NCBI GenBank assembly: GCA_902805855.1
Contig: CADCUJ010000048.1
Span: forward strand, 1 to 32,751
Origin: an uncultured Nocardioidaceae bacterium
GTDB lineage: Bacteria > Actinomycetota > Actinomycetes > Propionibacteriales > Nocardioidaceae
Direction of reading: 5' to 3'
DNA: 32,751 nucleotides
Position numbers and translations under genes: made by a program. A model generated the notes under the pieces. That model saw nothing but the letters and a program-made list of their open reading frames with translations. It was not told where the DNA came from and did no database searches. Positions 23,983-31,669 of this stretch are shown here, in pieces. Numbering within the stretch: the stretch's first letter is position 1; each line of letters starts with the position of its first letter.

Positions 23983-24759
23983 TCAGCGTCCCTGGTGGGC
24001 AACCGCCTGGATCGCGTCCACGGCCGCCTCGGGGTCGAGGTACCTCCCGCCGCGCTCGAGCGGGTGCATGTTCTCGTCGAGGCGGTAGACCAGCGGGATG
24101 CCGGTGGGGATGTTCAACCCGACGACCGCGTCCTCGTCCATGTCGTCGAGGTGCTTGACCAGAGCACGCAGAGAGTTGCCGTGCGCGGCGACGCAGACCG
24201 TGAGGCCGGCACGCAGGTCAGGGACGATCGCGTCGTACCAGTAGGGAAGCATCCGGTCGACGACGTCGGCCAGGCACTCGGTGCGCGGCACGATCTCGTC
24301 GGGCAGGCCGGTGTAGCGGGCGTCGCCGACCTGTGACCACCTGTCGTCGTCGTCGAGGGGAGGCGGCGGGGTGTCATAGGAGCGGCGCCAGCGCATGAAC
24401 TGCTCCTCGCCGTACTCCTCCAGGGTTGCCTTCTTGTCCTTGCCCTGCAGCGCGCCGTAGTGGCGTTCGTTGAGTCGCCACGACCTCTTCACCGGGATCC
24501 AGTGTCGCTCGCACTCGTCGAGGGTGAGCTGTGCAGTGGTGATTGCTCGGCGCAGCACGGAGGTGTGCAGCACGTCGGGGAGCACGCCGGACTCCGCGAT
24601 CAGGCTGCCTGCGCGAGATGCCTCGGCGCGCCCCTTCTCCGTGAGCGGGACGTCGACCCAGCCGGTGAACAGGTTCTTGGCGTTCCAGTCGCTTTCCCCA
24701 TGACGAAGCAGCACGAGCGGGTACGGTCCAGCCGGCTGCGAGTGGCTGCTGGTCGGCAC
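23983..24759 (-). CDS. gpmA: 2,3-bisphosphoglycerate-dependent phosphoglycerate mutase
   Basis: Glycolytic enzyme that interconverts 3- and 2-phosphoglycerate through a phosphohistidine. 258 residues, normal length. Catalytic His20 lies in [19 protein letters not shown], followed by [26 protein letters not shown] and the second histidine in [15 protein letters not shown]. The start is GTG at 24759, giving a short Ser/Pro-rich lead before the first strand. It begins 3 bases after the stop of the lipoprotein gene and is probably read from the same transcript. A gpm gene near mshA and senX3-regX3 is conserved in mycobacteria (Rv0489). Confidence 0.97.
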   Translation of the reverse strand: MPTSSHSQPAGPYPLVLLRHGESDWNAKNLFTGWVDVPLTEKGRAEASRAGSLIAESGVLPDVLHTSVLRRAITTAQLTLDECERHWIPVKRSWRLNERHYGALQGKDKKATLEEYGEEQFMRWRRSYDTPPPPLDDDDRWSQVGDARYTGLPDEIVPRTECLADVVDRMLPYWYDAIVPDLRAGLTVCVAAHGNSLRALVKHLDDMDEDAVVGLNIPTGIPLVYRLDENMHPLERGGRYLDPEAAVDAIQAVAHQGR

Positions 24760-24762
24760 GGG

Positions 24763-25278
24763 TCAGGACTCCTCAGCCGAACCAGGCGACTCAGCCGACT
24801 CGGGTAGTGGGACGTCCGCGTAGTCGCCGTCGTCGGTGACCACCGGTACGTCGAGGGTGACCGTCTCGCCGCTCTCGAAGGCGAAGCTCAGCGACACGAA
24901 GCGACCGGGGATGACCTGCTCACCGGTGACGCTGAACGCGCCCTCCTCGGCGAGCTGGACGAAGGCGCCTGCCGGCACGTCGGTCTGGGTGCCCTCGACG
25001 GTGACCGCCTGGTCCTCGCCGGCCCCTTGGACCTCGACCAGCGCGTCGTCCTTGGACTCGTCGTTGTTGGCCAGGCCGGCGATCACGGTGCCGCTGCCGT
25101 CGTCTCCGGAGACGATGAGCGCGTGCAGTACGTCGACACCCGCCTCGCGGTTGTTGACGCCCTCACCAGGTGTGTAGACCTGGTCCGTGGTGGCATCGAA
25201 GCCACACGACGTCAACCCGAGCGACAGCAGAGAGCCAGCGAAGGCGACGGCGATCCGACGACGGGGCGGTGCGAGCAC
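24763..25278 (-). CDS. Secreted lipoprotein, LpqE-like
   Basis: A probable lipoprotein of about 171 residues. The N-terminus has a basic stretch (LAPPRRR), a hydrophobic core (IAVAFAGSLLSLGL) and a lipobox LTSC, with the lipidated Cys at residue 25. The mature part (TTDQVYTPGEGVNNREAGVD, then a beta-rich domain and an acidic Asp/Glu/Ser tail) resembles mycobacterial LpqE, which is likewise encoded near carD (Rv3584). Function unknown. GTG at 25278 is preferred because TAGGGT lies 7 bases before it; GTG 25287 would add three residues. An upstream extension to 25350 would overlap the ubiA gene. Likely in one unit with ubiA above and gpmA below. Confidence 0.8.
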   Translation of the reverse strand: MLAPPRRRIAVAFAGSLLSLGLTSCGFDATTDQVYTPGEGVNNREAGVDVLHALIVSGDDGSGTVIAGLANNDESKDDALVEVQGAGEDQAVTVEGTQTDVPAGAFVQLAEEGAFSVTGEQVIPGRFVSLSFAFESGETVTLDVPVVTDDGDYADVPLPESAESPGSAEES

Positions 25279-25285
25279 GGCGTTC

Positions 25286-25291
25286 ACCCTA
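25286..25291 (-). promoter_or_regulatory. Possible -10 TAGGGT for the lipoprotein gene
   Basis: On the minus strand TAGGGT ends 7 bases before the GTG at 25278 and lies just after the ubiA stop, so gpmA and the lipoprotein may have their own promoter. Confidence 0.35.
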
Positions 25292-25306
25292 CTGGTCACT
25301 TCTGCG

Positions 25307-26023
25307 TCACGACTGGCCGACGCCCACGGTGAGGCCGGTGACCACGACACCGGCTGCTGCCAGCGCCGTCCAGACCAAGGAGACCAGGAGCAGCCGCGGT
25401 GCCCCCGTGCGCAGCGCTATCCGCAGCGGCAGGTGGCGCACCCCGGTCTCGTTGTCCTGCACCAGGTCCGGCAGCGTGTTGAGGAAGTGGATGCCGACCC
25501 CGAGCAGTGCCGCGCAGATCGTCATCGCCCAGGTCGGGGGCGTCCCGTGCATCCCGCCGCCGAGTCCGCCGTAGGAAAGGAAGGCCGGCAGCAGGCCGAA
25601 CGAGACTGCGAACGGCAGCCACGACAGCCACGTCCGCTTGAACACCAGGTTGTAGCTCCACGCGCTCACGACCGCGGCGAGGTGGGCGATGCCGGCGTAG
25701 GTGCCGTTGGCGACCGAGAGCGGGATCACGAGGAGTGTGGCGACTGCGATCGCGAAGGTGACCGTCCCGGGGTCGACCCAGCCCATCGCGATTGGCTTGT
25801 CCTGCCGTCCGACCTGGGTGTCGCGCTTGCGGTCCAGCAGGTCGTTGAGCCACCCGACGGTGAGCTGGCCGGTCAGGATGGTGAGCGCGACCAGGCCCAC
25901 CTCGACCCCGGTCCTGCCGGTCAGCGCCGCTGCCGCGGTCAGCGTCACCGTCATCGCCAGGGTCGGCAGCGGGTGGCTGCTCATGATCAAAGACACGGTC
26001 AACCCGCGCTGCCTGGTCGTCAT
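25307..26023 (-). CDS. UbiA-family membrane prenyltransferase
   Basis: A 238-residue polytopic protein with about eight hydrophobic helices. The two Asp-rich Mg-prenyl-diphosphate motifs are present: NDLLDRKRDTQVGRQDKPI near residues 55-73 and LPDLVQDNETG near 172-182. UbiA enzymes join a prenyl chain to an aromatic or glycerol acceptor in the membrane; the acceptor cannot be told here. It is shorter than typical MenA or UbiA. ATG at 26023 starts MTTRQRGLTVSLIMSSHPLP; upstream in-frame codons to 26161 cross the promoter and repeats and are not coding. A -10 GATACT lies 7 bases upstream. Proximity to ispD and ispF may reflect prenyl supply. Confidence 0.88.
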   Translation of the reverse strand: MTTRQRGLTVSLIMSSHPLPTLAMTVTLTAAAALTGRTGVEVGLVALTILTGQLTVGWLNDLLDRKRDTQVGRQDKPIAMGWVDPGTVTFAIAVATLLVIPLSVANGTYAGIAHLAAVVSAWSYNLVFKRTWLSWLPFAVSFGLLPAFLSYGGLGGGMHGTPPTWAMTICAALLGVGIHFLNTLPDLVQDNETGVRHLPLRIALRTGAPRLLLVSLVWTALAAAGVVVTGLTVGVGQS

Positions 26024-26030
26024 GGATCGC

Positions 26031-26036
26031 AGTATC
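26031..26036 (-). promoter_or_regulatory. -10 element GATACT for the ubiA-type gene
   Basis: On the minus strand GATACT ends 7 bases before the ATG at 26023. The decamer repeats lie directly upstream, over the spacer and -35 region. Confidence 0.4.
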
Positions 26037-26063
26037 GACCAACATTGACCAACATTGACCAAT
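26037..26063. repeat. Decamer direct repeats upstream of the ubiA-type gene, candidate operator
   Basis: AACATTGACC occurs twice in a row (26041-26060) and GACC before and AAT after extend it to almost three copies. Read on the minus strand this is TTGGTCAATG repeated at 10-base steps, one helical turn, abutting the -10. Binding of a regulator on one face of the DNA is a reasonable guess. Confidence 0.75.
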
Positions 26064-26238
26064 CCGGCCCGGCTGGGCAGTCCCGACCCGGGGTGCCGAC
26101 CCCACGCCGACGGCCCAGGACTGTCGGCGGTCAAGGTCATACTCAGAAAGCCGCAACGCACACCGAGCTATCTTCTGTCAAGCCCCAATCCGGCCTCTGA
26201 CCTGCACAAACGTGCCCGGAGCACTCTGCGGGCCGTGT

Positions 26239-26244
26239 TAGACT
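26239..26244 (+). promoter_or_regulatory. -10 element TAGACT for carD
   Basis: TTAGACT ends 27 bases before the carD ATG, leaving a leader of about 20 bases that carries the ribosome binding site GGAAGGGG (26254-26261). No strong -35 is visible. The 248-base gap before carD also holds the ubiA promoter and decamer repeats. Confidence 0.5.
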
Positions 26245-26271
26245 GGTCACCTAGGAAGGGGTACTTGCCAC

Positions 26272-26757
26272 ATGACTTTCACCGTCGGCGAAACGGTTGT
26301 CTACCCGAATCACGGGGCTGCAGTCATCGAGGACATCGAAACTCGACAGATCAAGGGCGAGGACCGGCAGTACCTGGTCCTGCGCATCGTTGCCCAACAG
26401 GATCTCGTCGTCCGGGTCCCCGCTTGCAACCTCGATCTCGTGGGCGTGCGAGACGTGGTCGACAAGGATGGGCTGGAGCGGGTCTTCGAGGTGCTGCGGG
26501 CATCGCACACCGAGGAGCCGACCAACTGGTCGCGTCGCTACAAGGCTAACCTGGAGAAGCTGCACTCCGGTGACGTCATGAAGGTGGCCGAGGTCGTCCG
26601 TGACCTGTGGCGCCGCGAGCGTGACCGCGGCCTGTCCGCCGGTGAGAAGCGGATGCTGGCCAAGGCGCGGCAGATCCTGGTCTCCGAGCTGGCGCTCGCC
26701 GAGCACACCAACGAGGACAAGGCCGAGACCCTCCTCGACGAAGTGCTCGCCTCCTAG
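26272..26757 (+). CDS. carD: RNA polymerase-binding transcription factor CarD
   Basis: Essential actinobacterial factor that binds the RNA polymerase beta subunit and stabilises open promoter complexes, notably at rRNA promoters. 161 residues, normal length. The N-terminal RNA-polymerase-interacting Tudor-like domain covers residues 1-60 ([20 protein letters not shown]), and the helical DNA-contacting domain follows, with the conserved Trp in [13 protein letters not shown] and [16 protein letters not shown]. The ATG has a ribosome binding site at 26254-26261. It begins the carD-ispD(-like) block that in mycobacteria reads carD-ispD-ispF-cysS-rlmB-type (Rv3583c-Rv3579c). Confidence 0.97.
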   Translation: MTFTVGETVVYPNHGAAVIEDIETRQIKGEDRQYLVLRIVAQQDLVVRVPACNLDLVGVRDVVDKDGLERVFEVLRASHTEEPTNWSRRYKANLEKLHSGDVMKVAEVVRDLWRRERDRGLSAGEKRMLAKARQILVSELALAEHTNEDKAETLLDEVLAS

Positions 26758-26846
26758 AGGCGGTCCCCACGCCGACGGCGGTCGGGCTGGTCCTTACCGA
26801 GCATCGAGGCGGCCTCCCTTTCGCCACCCTCGCCGGGCGCAGCCTG

Positions 26847-27323
26847 GTGTCGTGGGCGGGTGCTGCGCTGGCACGCTCTGGCGCCACCACGCTCGAGCCG
26901 AACCGGGCCTGGACCGAGGTGGCCGACCTGGACGCCTGCCTGGTGCTGCACGATGCCCTGTGCCCGCTGACCCCGGCTGCGTTCATCGCCGACCTGGTGG
27001 AGCGGGCGGCGGAGTCGGGGGCGGTCGTCGTCGGTGTGCAACCGGTGACCGACACGATCAAGGCGGTCGACGACGGTCAGGTCGTCGAGACCATGGACCG
27101 GCTGGCGCTGTGGGAGGTCGTCTCACCGCTCGTGCTGCCCGCGCCGGTGGTGCGCTCGTGCGAGGACTGGCCGGCCACGCGCTCCCTCGCCCGGATGTTC
27201 GCGGACCTGGCCACCGCCTTCGCGGTGCGCATGGTCGAGGCACCTGCTGCCGCTCGCCGGGTCGACGACGAGTCCGCGCTGCGGCTGCACGAGGCCTACG
27301 CGCAGGTCTCCGGTCCGCTATAG
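26847..27323 (+). CDS. Degenerate IspD-like protein, start uncertain (possible pseudogene)
   Basis: Resembles 2-C-methyl-D-erythritol 4-phosphate cytidylyltransferase and sits in the ispD slot after carD. IspD-like features kept: LVLHDALCPLTPAAF (compare HDAARPL), PVTDTIKAVDDGQVVETMDRLALW. Lost: the HDAARP Arg (now Cys), the TPQ motif (now SPLVLP) and the C-terminal NxKIT region. Homology continues upstream in frame to about 26763 (VGLVLTEHRGG, LAGRSLVSWAGAAL), where the nucleotide loop GxGxR is absent, but no ATG, GTG or TTG precedes 26847 in this frame; GTC at 26763 follows an AGAGG, and CTG 26787 is another option. Either a pseudoenzyme with an unusual start or a decaying gene. Confidence 0.65.
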   Translation: MSWAGAALARSGATTLEPNRAWTEVADLDACLVLHDALCPLTPAAFIADLVERAAESGAVVVGVQPVTDTIKAVDDGQVVETMDRLALWEVVSPLVLPAPVVRSCEDWPATRSLARMFADLATAFAVRMVEAPAAARRVDDESALRLHEAYAQVSGPL

Positions 27324-28025
27324 GGCCGGCAGCAGGCGTTCTGCCACGGCAAGGTCGGTGGGGTAGGTGATCTTCAGGTTCGTGGCCGGGCTCGGGACGC
27401 ACCGGATCGACAGATCGGTGTAGCGCTCGACGCAGCTCGCGGTGTCCGTACCGGCGAACCCGTCGTGTGCAGCGCGTCGGTAGGCCTTGAGGAGAGCATC
27501 AGCGCGGAAGGCCTGTGGTGTCTGTACGCCGACCAGCGCTCTGTGCTCGCTCGAGGCGGAGGTCGCGTCCTTGGTCAGGAGGTTCGGCCGGGACCGGCCC
27601 GGCAGGGCCCCGCCGTGCTCCGAGGCCGCCGCGATCACCGCATCGAACAGACTGCCAGCGGCGAACGGGCGGGCGCTGTCGTGGACCGCCACGACCTCCA
27701 GGTGCCCGTGCTCGATGTCGGCGGCCAGCACCTGCAACGCGTTGTGCTCCGAGCCGTGCCGTGTCGTCCCACCTGCGACCACCGTGACGCCGCGGCCAGG
27801 CAGATGTTCGCTGGCCAGGGCGACGACCTCCGCACGCTCGGGCTCCCTGGTCGTGACGACCACCCGGTCGACGTACTCGAGCGCCGCCACCGTGCGCAGC
27901 GACCATGCCAGCACCGGGATGCCGCCCAGCGGCAGCAGCACCTTGTTGGTCTCGGCACCGACCCGGCTGCCCGCTCCGGCCGCGAGGACGATCACCGCTG
28001 CGCGCGTGCGTCCTGGGCCGGGCAT
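27318..28025 (-). CDS. ispD: 2-C-methyl-D-erythritol 4-phosphate cytidylyltransferase (IspD)
   Basis: Third step of the MEP isoprenoid pathway: CTP plus MEP gives CDP-ME. 235 residues. The nucleotide loop LAAGAGSR (14-21) with Lys28, the HDSARP motif at 115-120, TPQAF at 169-173, the TD in GFAGTDTAS and Lys218 in NLKIT are intact. The dimer-arm segment that usually reads PxxDTIK is replaced by RPNLLTKDA and is shortened, an unusual feature. ATG at 28025 lies 34 bases after ispF. Its TAG stop is the reverse of the CTATAG that also ends the IspD-like gene. It presumably supplies the real activity; a related cytidylyltransferase role is less likely given ispF. Confidence 0.88.
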   Translation of the reverse strand: MPGPGRTRAAVIVLAAGAGSRVGAETNKVLLPLGGIPVLAWSLRTVAALEYVDRVVVTTREPERAEVVALASEHLPGRGVTVVAGGTTRHGSEHNALQVLAADIEHGHLEVVAVHDSARPFAAGSLFDAVIAAASEHGGALPGRSRPNLLTKDATSASSEHRALVGVQTPQAFRADALLKAYRRAAHDGFAGTDTASCVERYTDLSIRCVPSPATNLKITYPTDLAVAERLLPAL

Positions 28026-28059
28026 GTCCGGAGGCTAGCGCGCCGGGCGAGCCCGACCA

Positions 28060-28542
28060 TCACTGCCGCGGCACTATCAGCGCCGTCGCGATCGCGGCGA
28101 GGCCCTCCCCCCGCCCGGTCAGTCCGAGCCCGTCGGTCGTGGTGGCCGACACCGACACCGGAGCGCCGACGGCGGCTCCCAGGACTCGCTGCGACTCGTC
28201 CCGTCTCGGCCCGAGCTTCGGCCGGTCGCCGATCACCTGGACGGCGACGTTGCCCACGTCGAACCCGGCCGCGGTGACCCTGCGGACCGTCTCGGCCAGC
28301 AGCGCGGTACCGCTCGCCCCGGCCCACTGCGGCTGCGCTGTCCCGAAGGTGCTGCCGAGGTCACCGAGACCGGCCGCCGATAGCAGCGCGTCACAGGCGG
28401 CGTGGGCGGCGACATCCCCGTCGGAGTGGCCTTCGAGCCCCATCGGCTCGTCGAGGAACTCCAGACCGGCGAGCCACATCGGCGCACCAGCCACGAGGCG
28501 GTGCACGTCGCTGCCGATCCCGATCCGCGGAGTCTGGGCCAC
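28060..28542 (-). CDS. ispF: 2-C-methyl-D-erythritol 2,4-cyclodiphosphate synthase (IspF)
   Basis: Fifth MEP pathway step: cyclises CDP-ME 2-phosphate with loss of CMP; acts as a trimer. 160 residues, normal length. Zinc ligands Asp12 and His14 (GIGSDVHRL) and His39 in GLEGHSDGD are present, followed by [13 protein letters not shown] and the C-terminal [19 protein letters not shown]. The start is GTG at 28542. It precedes ispD on the minus strand, the reverse of the usual ispD-ispF order, and both are opposite in strand to carD, pointing to a local inversion or re-insertion. Confidence 0.96.
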   Translation of the reverse strand: MAQTPRIGIGSDVHRLVAGAPMWLAGLEFLDEPMGLEGHSDGDVAAHAACDALLSAAGLGDLGSTFGTAQPQWAGASGTALLAETVRRVTAAGFDVGNVAVQVIGDRPKLGPRRDESQRVLGAAVGAPVSVSATTTDGLGLTGRGEGLAAIATALIVPRQ

Positions 28543-28634
28543 CCGCCCAGCATGCCGCAGTCACGCTGCGCGGTCCCGAGGAGGGAACGCAGGGAGCGCC
28601 TCGACGGGTCGAGCCGCCCATCGGACTTGTCCAG

Positions 28635-30191
28635 GTGCGCGAACATAGGAGTGTGAGGAGCTCCGCGGGACGGCTGCCGCACGCCCTCGCCGGCGTGGTC
28701 GCCGGGGTGGCTGGAATCGCGGTCAGCCACGCGCTGACGATGCTGCTCAACGTCCGGGCCACCCCGTTGGTCGCGGTTGCCGAGGCGATCATCGAGGTCA
28801 CCCCGGGTGCCCTGGCCGAGGGCCTGATCCAGCTGGTCGGCCAGTACGACAAGCCGCTGCTGATCGCCGGAGTCACCCTCGGCCTTCTCGGCCTCTCGGC
28901 ACTCGCCGGCGTGCTCGGCAGCCGCAGCCTCGCGCCGGCCAACCTCGTGTTCCTGGCGATGGGCGCCGTTGCGGCAGTGGCGGTGGCGACCCGGCCCGGC
29001 TTCTTGACCTACGACCTGCTTCCGGTCGTCGCGGGGACGGCGACCTGGTTCGTCGTGCTCGGCTACCTCGTGAGCTCCTCGGCCCGCAGGCAACCCGACC
29101 GGGCGGCTGCTGGGAGCAGTGCGCCCGCCGACAGCGGACGCCGCGGGTTCCTCATCCAGGTCGGCGTCGTGGCGGCGACGGCGGCGGTGATCGGTGTCGG
29201 TGGTCATCTGCTCGGCCGGACCCGGCGAGGTGTGGAGGCGAGCCGCCGGCTGCTGCGCCTGCCGGTGAGCCGCGGAAGCGTACCCCCCGGCGCCGAGCTC
29301 GAGGTGAGCGGCATCAAGCCCTGGCGCAGCCCCAACCAGGAGTTCTACCGGATCGACACCGCGCTCGTCGTGCCCGCCATCGAGCTGGACGACTGGCGGC
29401 TCCGGATCCACGGCATGGTCGAGAACGAGATGGAACTGACCTACCGGGACCTGCTCGACCGGCAGATGACCGAAGCCTGGATCACGCTCTGCTGCGTGTC
29501 CAACGAGGTAGGCGGTGACCTGATCGGCAACGCCTACTGGAGCGGGGTGCGCATCGCCGACATCCTCGCCGAGGCGGGAGTCAGCCCGGACGCGGACGCG
29601 GTGCTCCAGACCTCGGACGACGGCTGGAACTGCGGCACTCCCCTGGCCGCGTTGACCGACGACCGCAACTCGCTGCTGGCCATCGCGATGAACGGTGAGG
29701 CGTTGCCGGTGGAGCACGGTTTCCCGGTGCGGATGGTGGTGCCCGGGCTGTACGGCTACGTGTCGGCGACCAAGTGGCTGGTCGACATCGAGGTCACCCG
29801 GTTCGACAGGTTCACCGCCTACTGGACCTCGCGCGGGTGGGCCGCGATGGGTCCGATCAAGACTCAGTCGCGGATCGACGTACCCCGCAGCGGTGCGGAC
29901 GTCTCGGCGGGAACCCGCCGGGTCGGTGGGTCGGCGTGGGCGCAGCACACGGGGATCGACAAGGTGGAGTACCGGCTCGACGGGAACGACTGGCAGCCGG
30001 CCACGCTGGGGCGTGTTCCCGGTGCGGACACCTGGGTGCAGTGGTCCGGCTCGGTCGAGGTGCCCCCTGGCTCGCACACCCTGGCGGTCCGGGCCACCGA
30101 CCGCACCGGCTACACCCAGACCCCGGTGCAGACCGAGGTGGTGCCGGACGGTGCGACCGGCTGGCACACCGTGGAGTTCAACGCCGGGTAG
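28635..30191 (+). CDS. Membrane-anchored sulfite oxidase-like molybdopterin oxidoreductase
   Basis: A 518-residue protein. Four hydrophobic helices (about 18-38, 75-95, 100-118, 127-147) precede a twin-arginine-like motif SGRRGFLIQ at 167-175 and a fifth helix (171-190). The rest is a sulfite-oxidase-type molybdopterin domain (about 225-420), with the Mo-ligand Cys in [13 protein letters not shown] (Cys286 or 287), [22 protein letters not shown], and an Ig-like dimerisation domain (about 425-518). It is expected to face the cell exterior. The substrate may be sulfite or another small sulfur or oxyanion compound. GTG at 28635 used; GTG 28653 is possible. Divergent from ispF. Confidence 0.88.
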   Translation: MREHRSVRSSAGRLPHALAGVVAGVAGIAVSHALTMLLNVRATPLVAVAEAIIEVTPGALAEGLIQLVGQYDKPLLIAGVTLGLLGLSALAGVLGSRSLAPANLVFLAMGAVAAVAVATRPGFLTYDLLPVVAGTATWFVVLGYLVSSSARRQPDRAAAGSSAPADSGRRGFLIQVGVVAATAAVIGVGGHLLGRTRRGVEASRRLLRLPVSRGSVPPGAELEVSGIKPWRSPNQEFYRIDTALVVPAIELDDWRLRIHGMVENEMELTYRDLLDRQMTEAWITLCCVSNEVGGDLIGNAYWSGVRIADILAEAGVSPDADAVLQTSDDGWNCGTPLAALTDDRNSLLAIAMNGEALPVEHGFPVRMVVPGLYGYVSATKWLVDIEVTRFDRFTAYWTSRGWAAMGPIKTQSRIDVPRSGADVSAGTRRVGGSAWAQHTGIDKVEYRLDGNDWQPATLGRVPGADTWVQWSGSVEVPPGSHTLAVRATDRTGYTQTPVQTEVVPDGATGWHTVEFNAG

Positions 30192-30244
30192 CCGGGTGGC
30201 CGGGGAGCGGCCAGCGGGCAGTGTCTGTCGCACGGGGTGGTCGA

Positions 30245-30250
30245 TACCCT
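30245..30250 (+). promoter_or_regulatory. -10 element TACCCT for cysS-rlmB
   Basis: TACCCT ends 6 bases before the GTG at 30257; no ribosome binding site between. Likely leaderless. Confidence 0.5.
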
Positions 30251-30256
30251 TGCCGG

Positions 30257-31666
30257 GTGACGCTCAGGCTCTACGACTCCGCGGCCCGGGGAGTACGTGA
30301 CTTCGTCCCCCTCGAGGAGGGCAGGGCCGGGATCTACCTGTGCGGGCTGACCGTGCAGTCCGAGCCGCACGTCGGCCATGTCCGCTCCGGGGTGAACTTC
30401 GACGTACTTCGCCGCTGGATGCAGGCGGCCGGGTACGACGTCACCTTCATCCGCAACATCACCGACATCGACGACCGGATCCTCATCAAGTCCGCGGAGC
30501 AGGGTCGGCCCTGGTACAACCTGGCCTACATGATGCGGCGTGAGCTGGACGCCGCCTACGACGCGCTGAACGTGCTGCCGCCGACCTACGAGCCCGCAGC
30601 CACCGGTCACATCCCGGAGATGGTCGAGCTGATCGACAGGCTGATCGCCCGCGGGCACGCGTACCCGGCCGAGGACGGCTCCGGCGACGTGTACTTCGAC
30701 GTCGCGTCGTGGCCGTCGTACGGCGAGCTGTCCGGCCAGCGGATCGACGAGATGGCCCCCGCCGAGGACGCCGACGCCCGTGGCAAGCGCGACCCCAGGG
30801 ACTTCGCGCTGTGGAAGGGGCACAAGAAGGAGTCCGAGCCGGCGACCGCCGCCTGGCCCTCACCCTGGGGGCCCGGCAGGCCGGGATGGCACGTCGAGTG
30901 CTCGGCGATGGCGCTGAAGTACCTCGGCGCCGCCTTCGACATCCACGGCGGCGGGGTGGACCTGCGGTTCCCGCACCACGAGAACGAGCAGGCCCAGTCC
31001 CGGGGCGCGGGCTACCCGTTCGCGAGCGCCTGGCTGCACAACGCCTGGATCACCACCTCCGGGGAGAAGATGAGCAAGTCCCTGGGCAACTCGCTGCTGG
31101 TCCCGGCGGTCCTGGAGCGCGTGCGCGCCATCGAGCTGCGCTTCTACCTGGTCGCTGCGCACTACCGCTCGCACGTCGAGTTCTCCCACGAGGCGCTCGA
31201 CGAGGCCGCGGCCGGGTTCCGGCGAATCGAGGGGTTCTTGGAGCGGGCCGCGTCGCTGGTGGGGGAGGTACCTGTGGGCGCCTGGCCGGCGTCCTTCGCC
31301 GAGGCCATGGACGACGACCTCGGTACGCCGGCCGCGGTGGCTGTGCTCTACGACGCGGTCCGCGACGGCAACCGGGCCATTGCCGACGGCTCGACGGAGC
31401 GGGTGGCCGAGCTGGCCTCGTCCGCTCGCGGCATGCTCCAGGTGCTCGGTCTCGACCCTCTCGACCCACGGTGGTCCTCGCAGTCCTCGGCAGCCGAGGG
31501 AAAGCTGTCGGCCGCGGTATCGGCGCTCGTCGCCGGGCTGCTCGAGCAGCGTGCCCGGGCCCGTGCGGACCGCGACTTCGCCACCGCCGACGCGATCCGG
31601 GACCAGCTCAAGGGCGCCGGCATCGAGCTCGAGGACACCCCGCAAGGCCCCAAGTGGACGCTGTGA
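30257..31666 (+). CDS. cysS: Cysteinyl-tRNA synthetase
   Basis: Charges tRNA-Cys. 469 residues, class I synthetase. The HIGH motif is HVGH in [17 protein letters not shown], the KMSKS motif is KMSKSLGN, and the zinc ligands are Cys in YLCGLTV, Cys in WHVECSAMA and the His/Glu of [15 protein letters not shown] and [18 protein letters not shown] are diagnostic; the C-terminal helical region has [20 protein letters not shown]. This is a true CysS rather than MshC: it keeps the KMSKS loop and C-terminal anticodon-binding part. GTG at 30257 fits the promoter. The rlmB gene follows after 3 bases. Confidence 0.96.
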   Translation: MTLRLYDSAARGVRDFVPLEEGRAGIYLCGLTVQSEPHVGHVRSGVNFDVLRRWMQAAGYDVTFIRNITDIDDRILIKSAEQGRPWYNLAYMMRRELDAAYDALNVLPPTYEPAATGHIPEMVELIDRLIARGHAYPAEDGSGDVYFDVASWPSYGELSGQRIDEMAPAEDADARGKRDPRDFALWKGHKKESEPATAAWPSPWGPGRPGWHVECSAMALKYLGAAFDIHGGGVDLRFPHHENEQAQSRGAGYPFASAWLHNAWITTSGEKMSKSLGNSLLVPAVLERVRAIELRFYLVAAHYRSHVEFSHEALDEAAAGFRRIEGFLERAASLVGEVPVGAWPASFAEAMDDDLGTPAAVAVLYDAVRDGNRAIADGSTERVAELASSARGMLQVLGLDPLDPRWSSQSSAAEGKLSAAVSALVAGLLEQRARARADRDFATADAIRDQLKGAGIELEDTPQGPKWTL

Positions 31667-31669
31667 CCG

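Noticed and set aside
28233-30233. 666-codon minus-strand open frame opposite the molybdoenzyme
   Set aside because: It overlaps ispF out of frame and the molybdoenzyme antisense; low-complexity translation without motifs.
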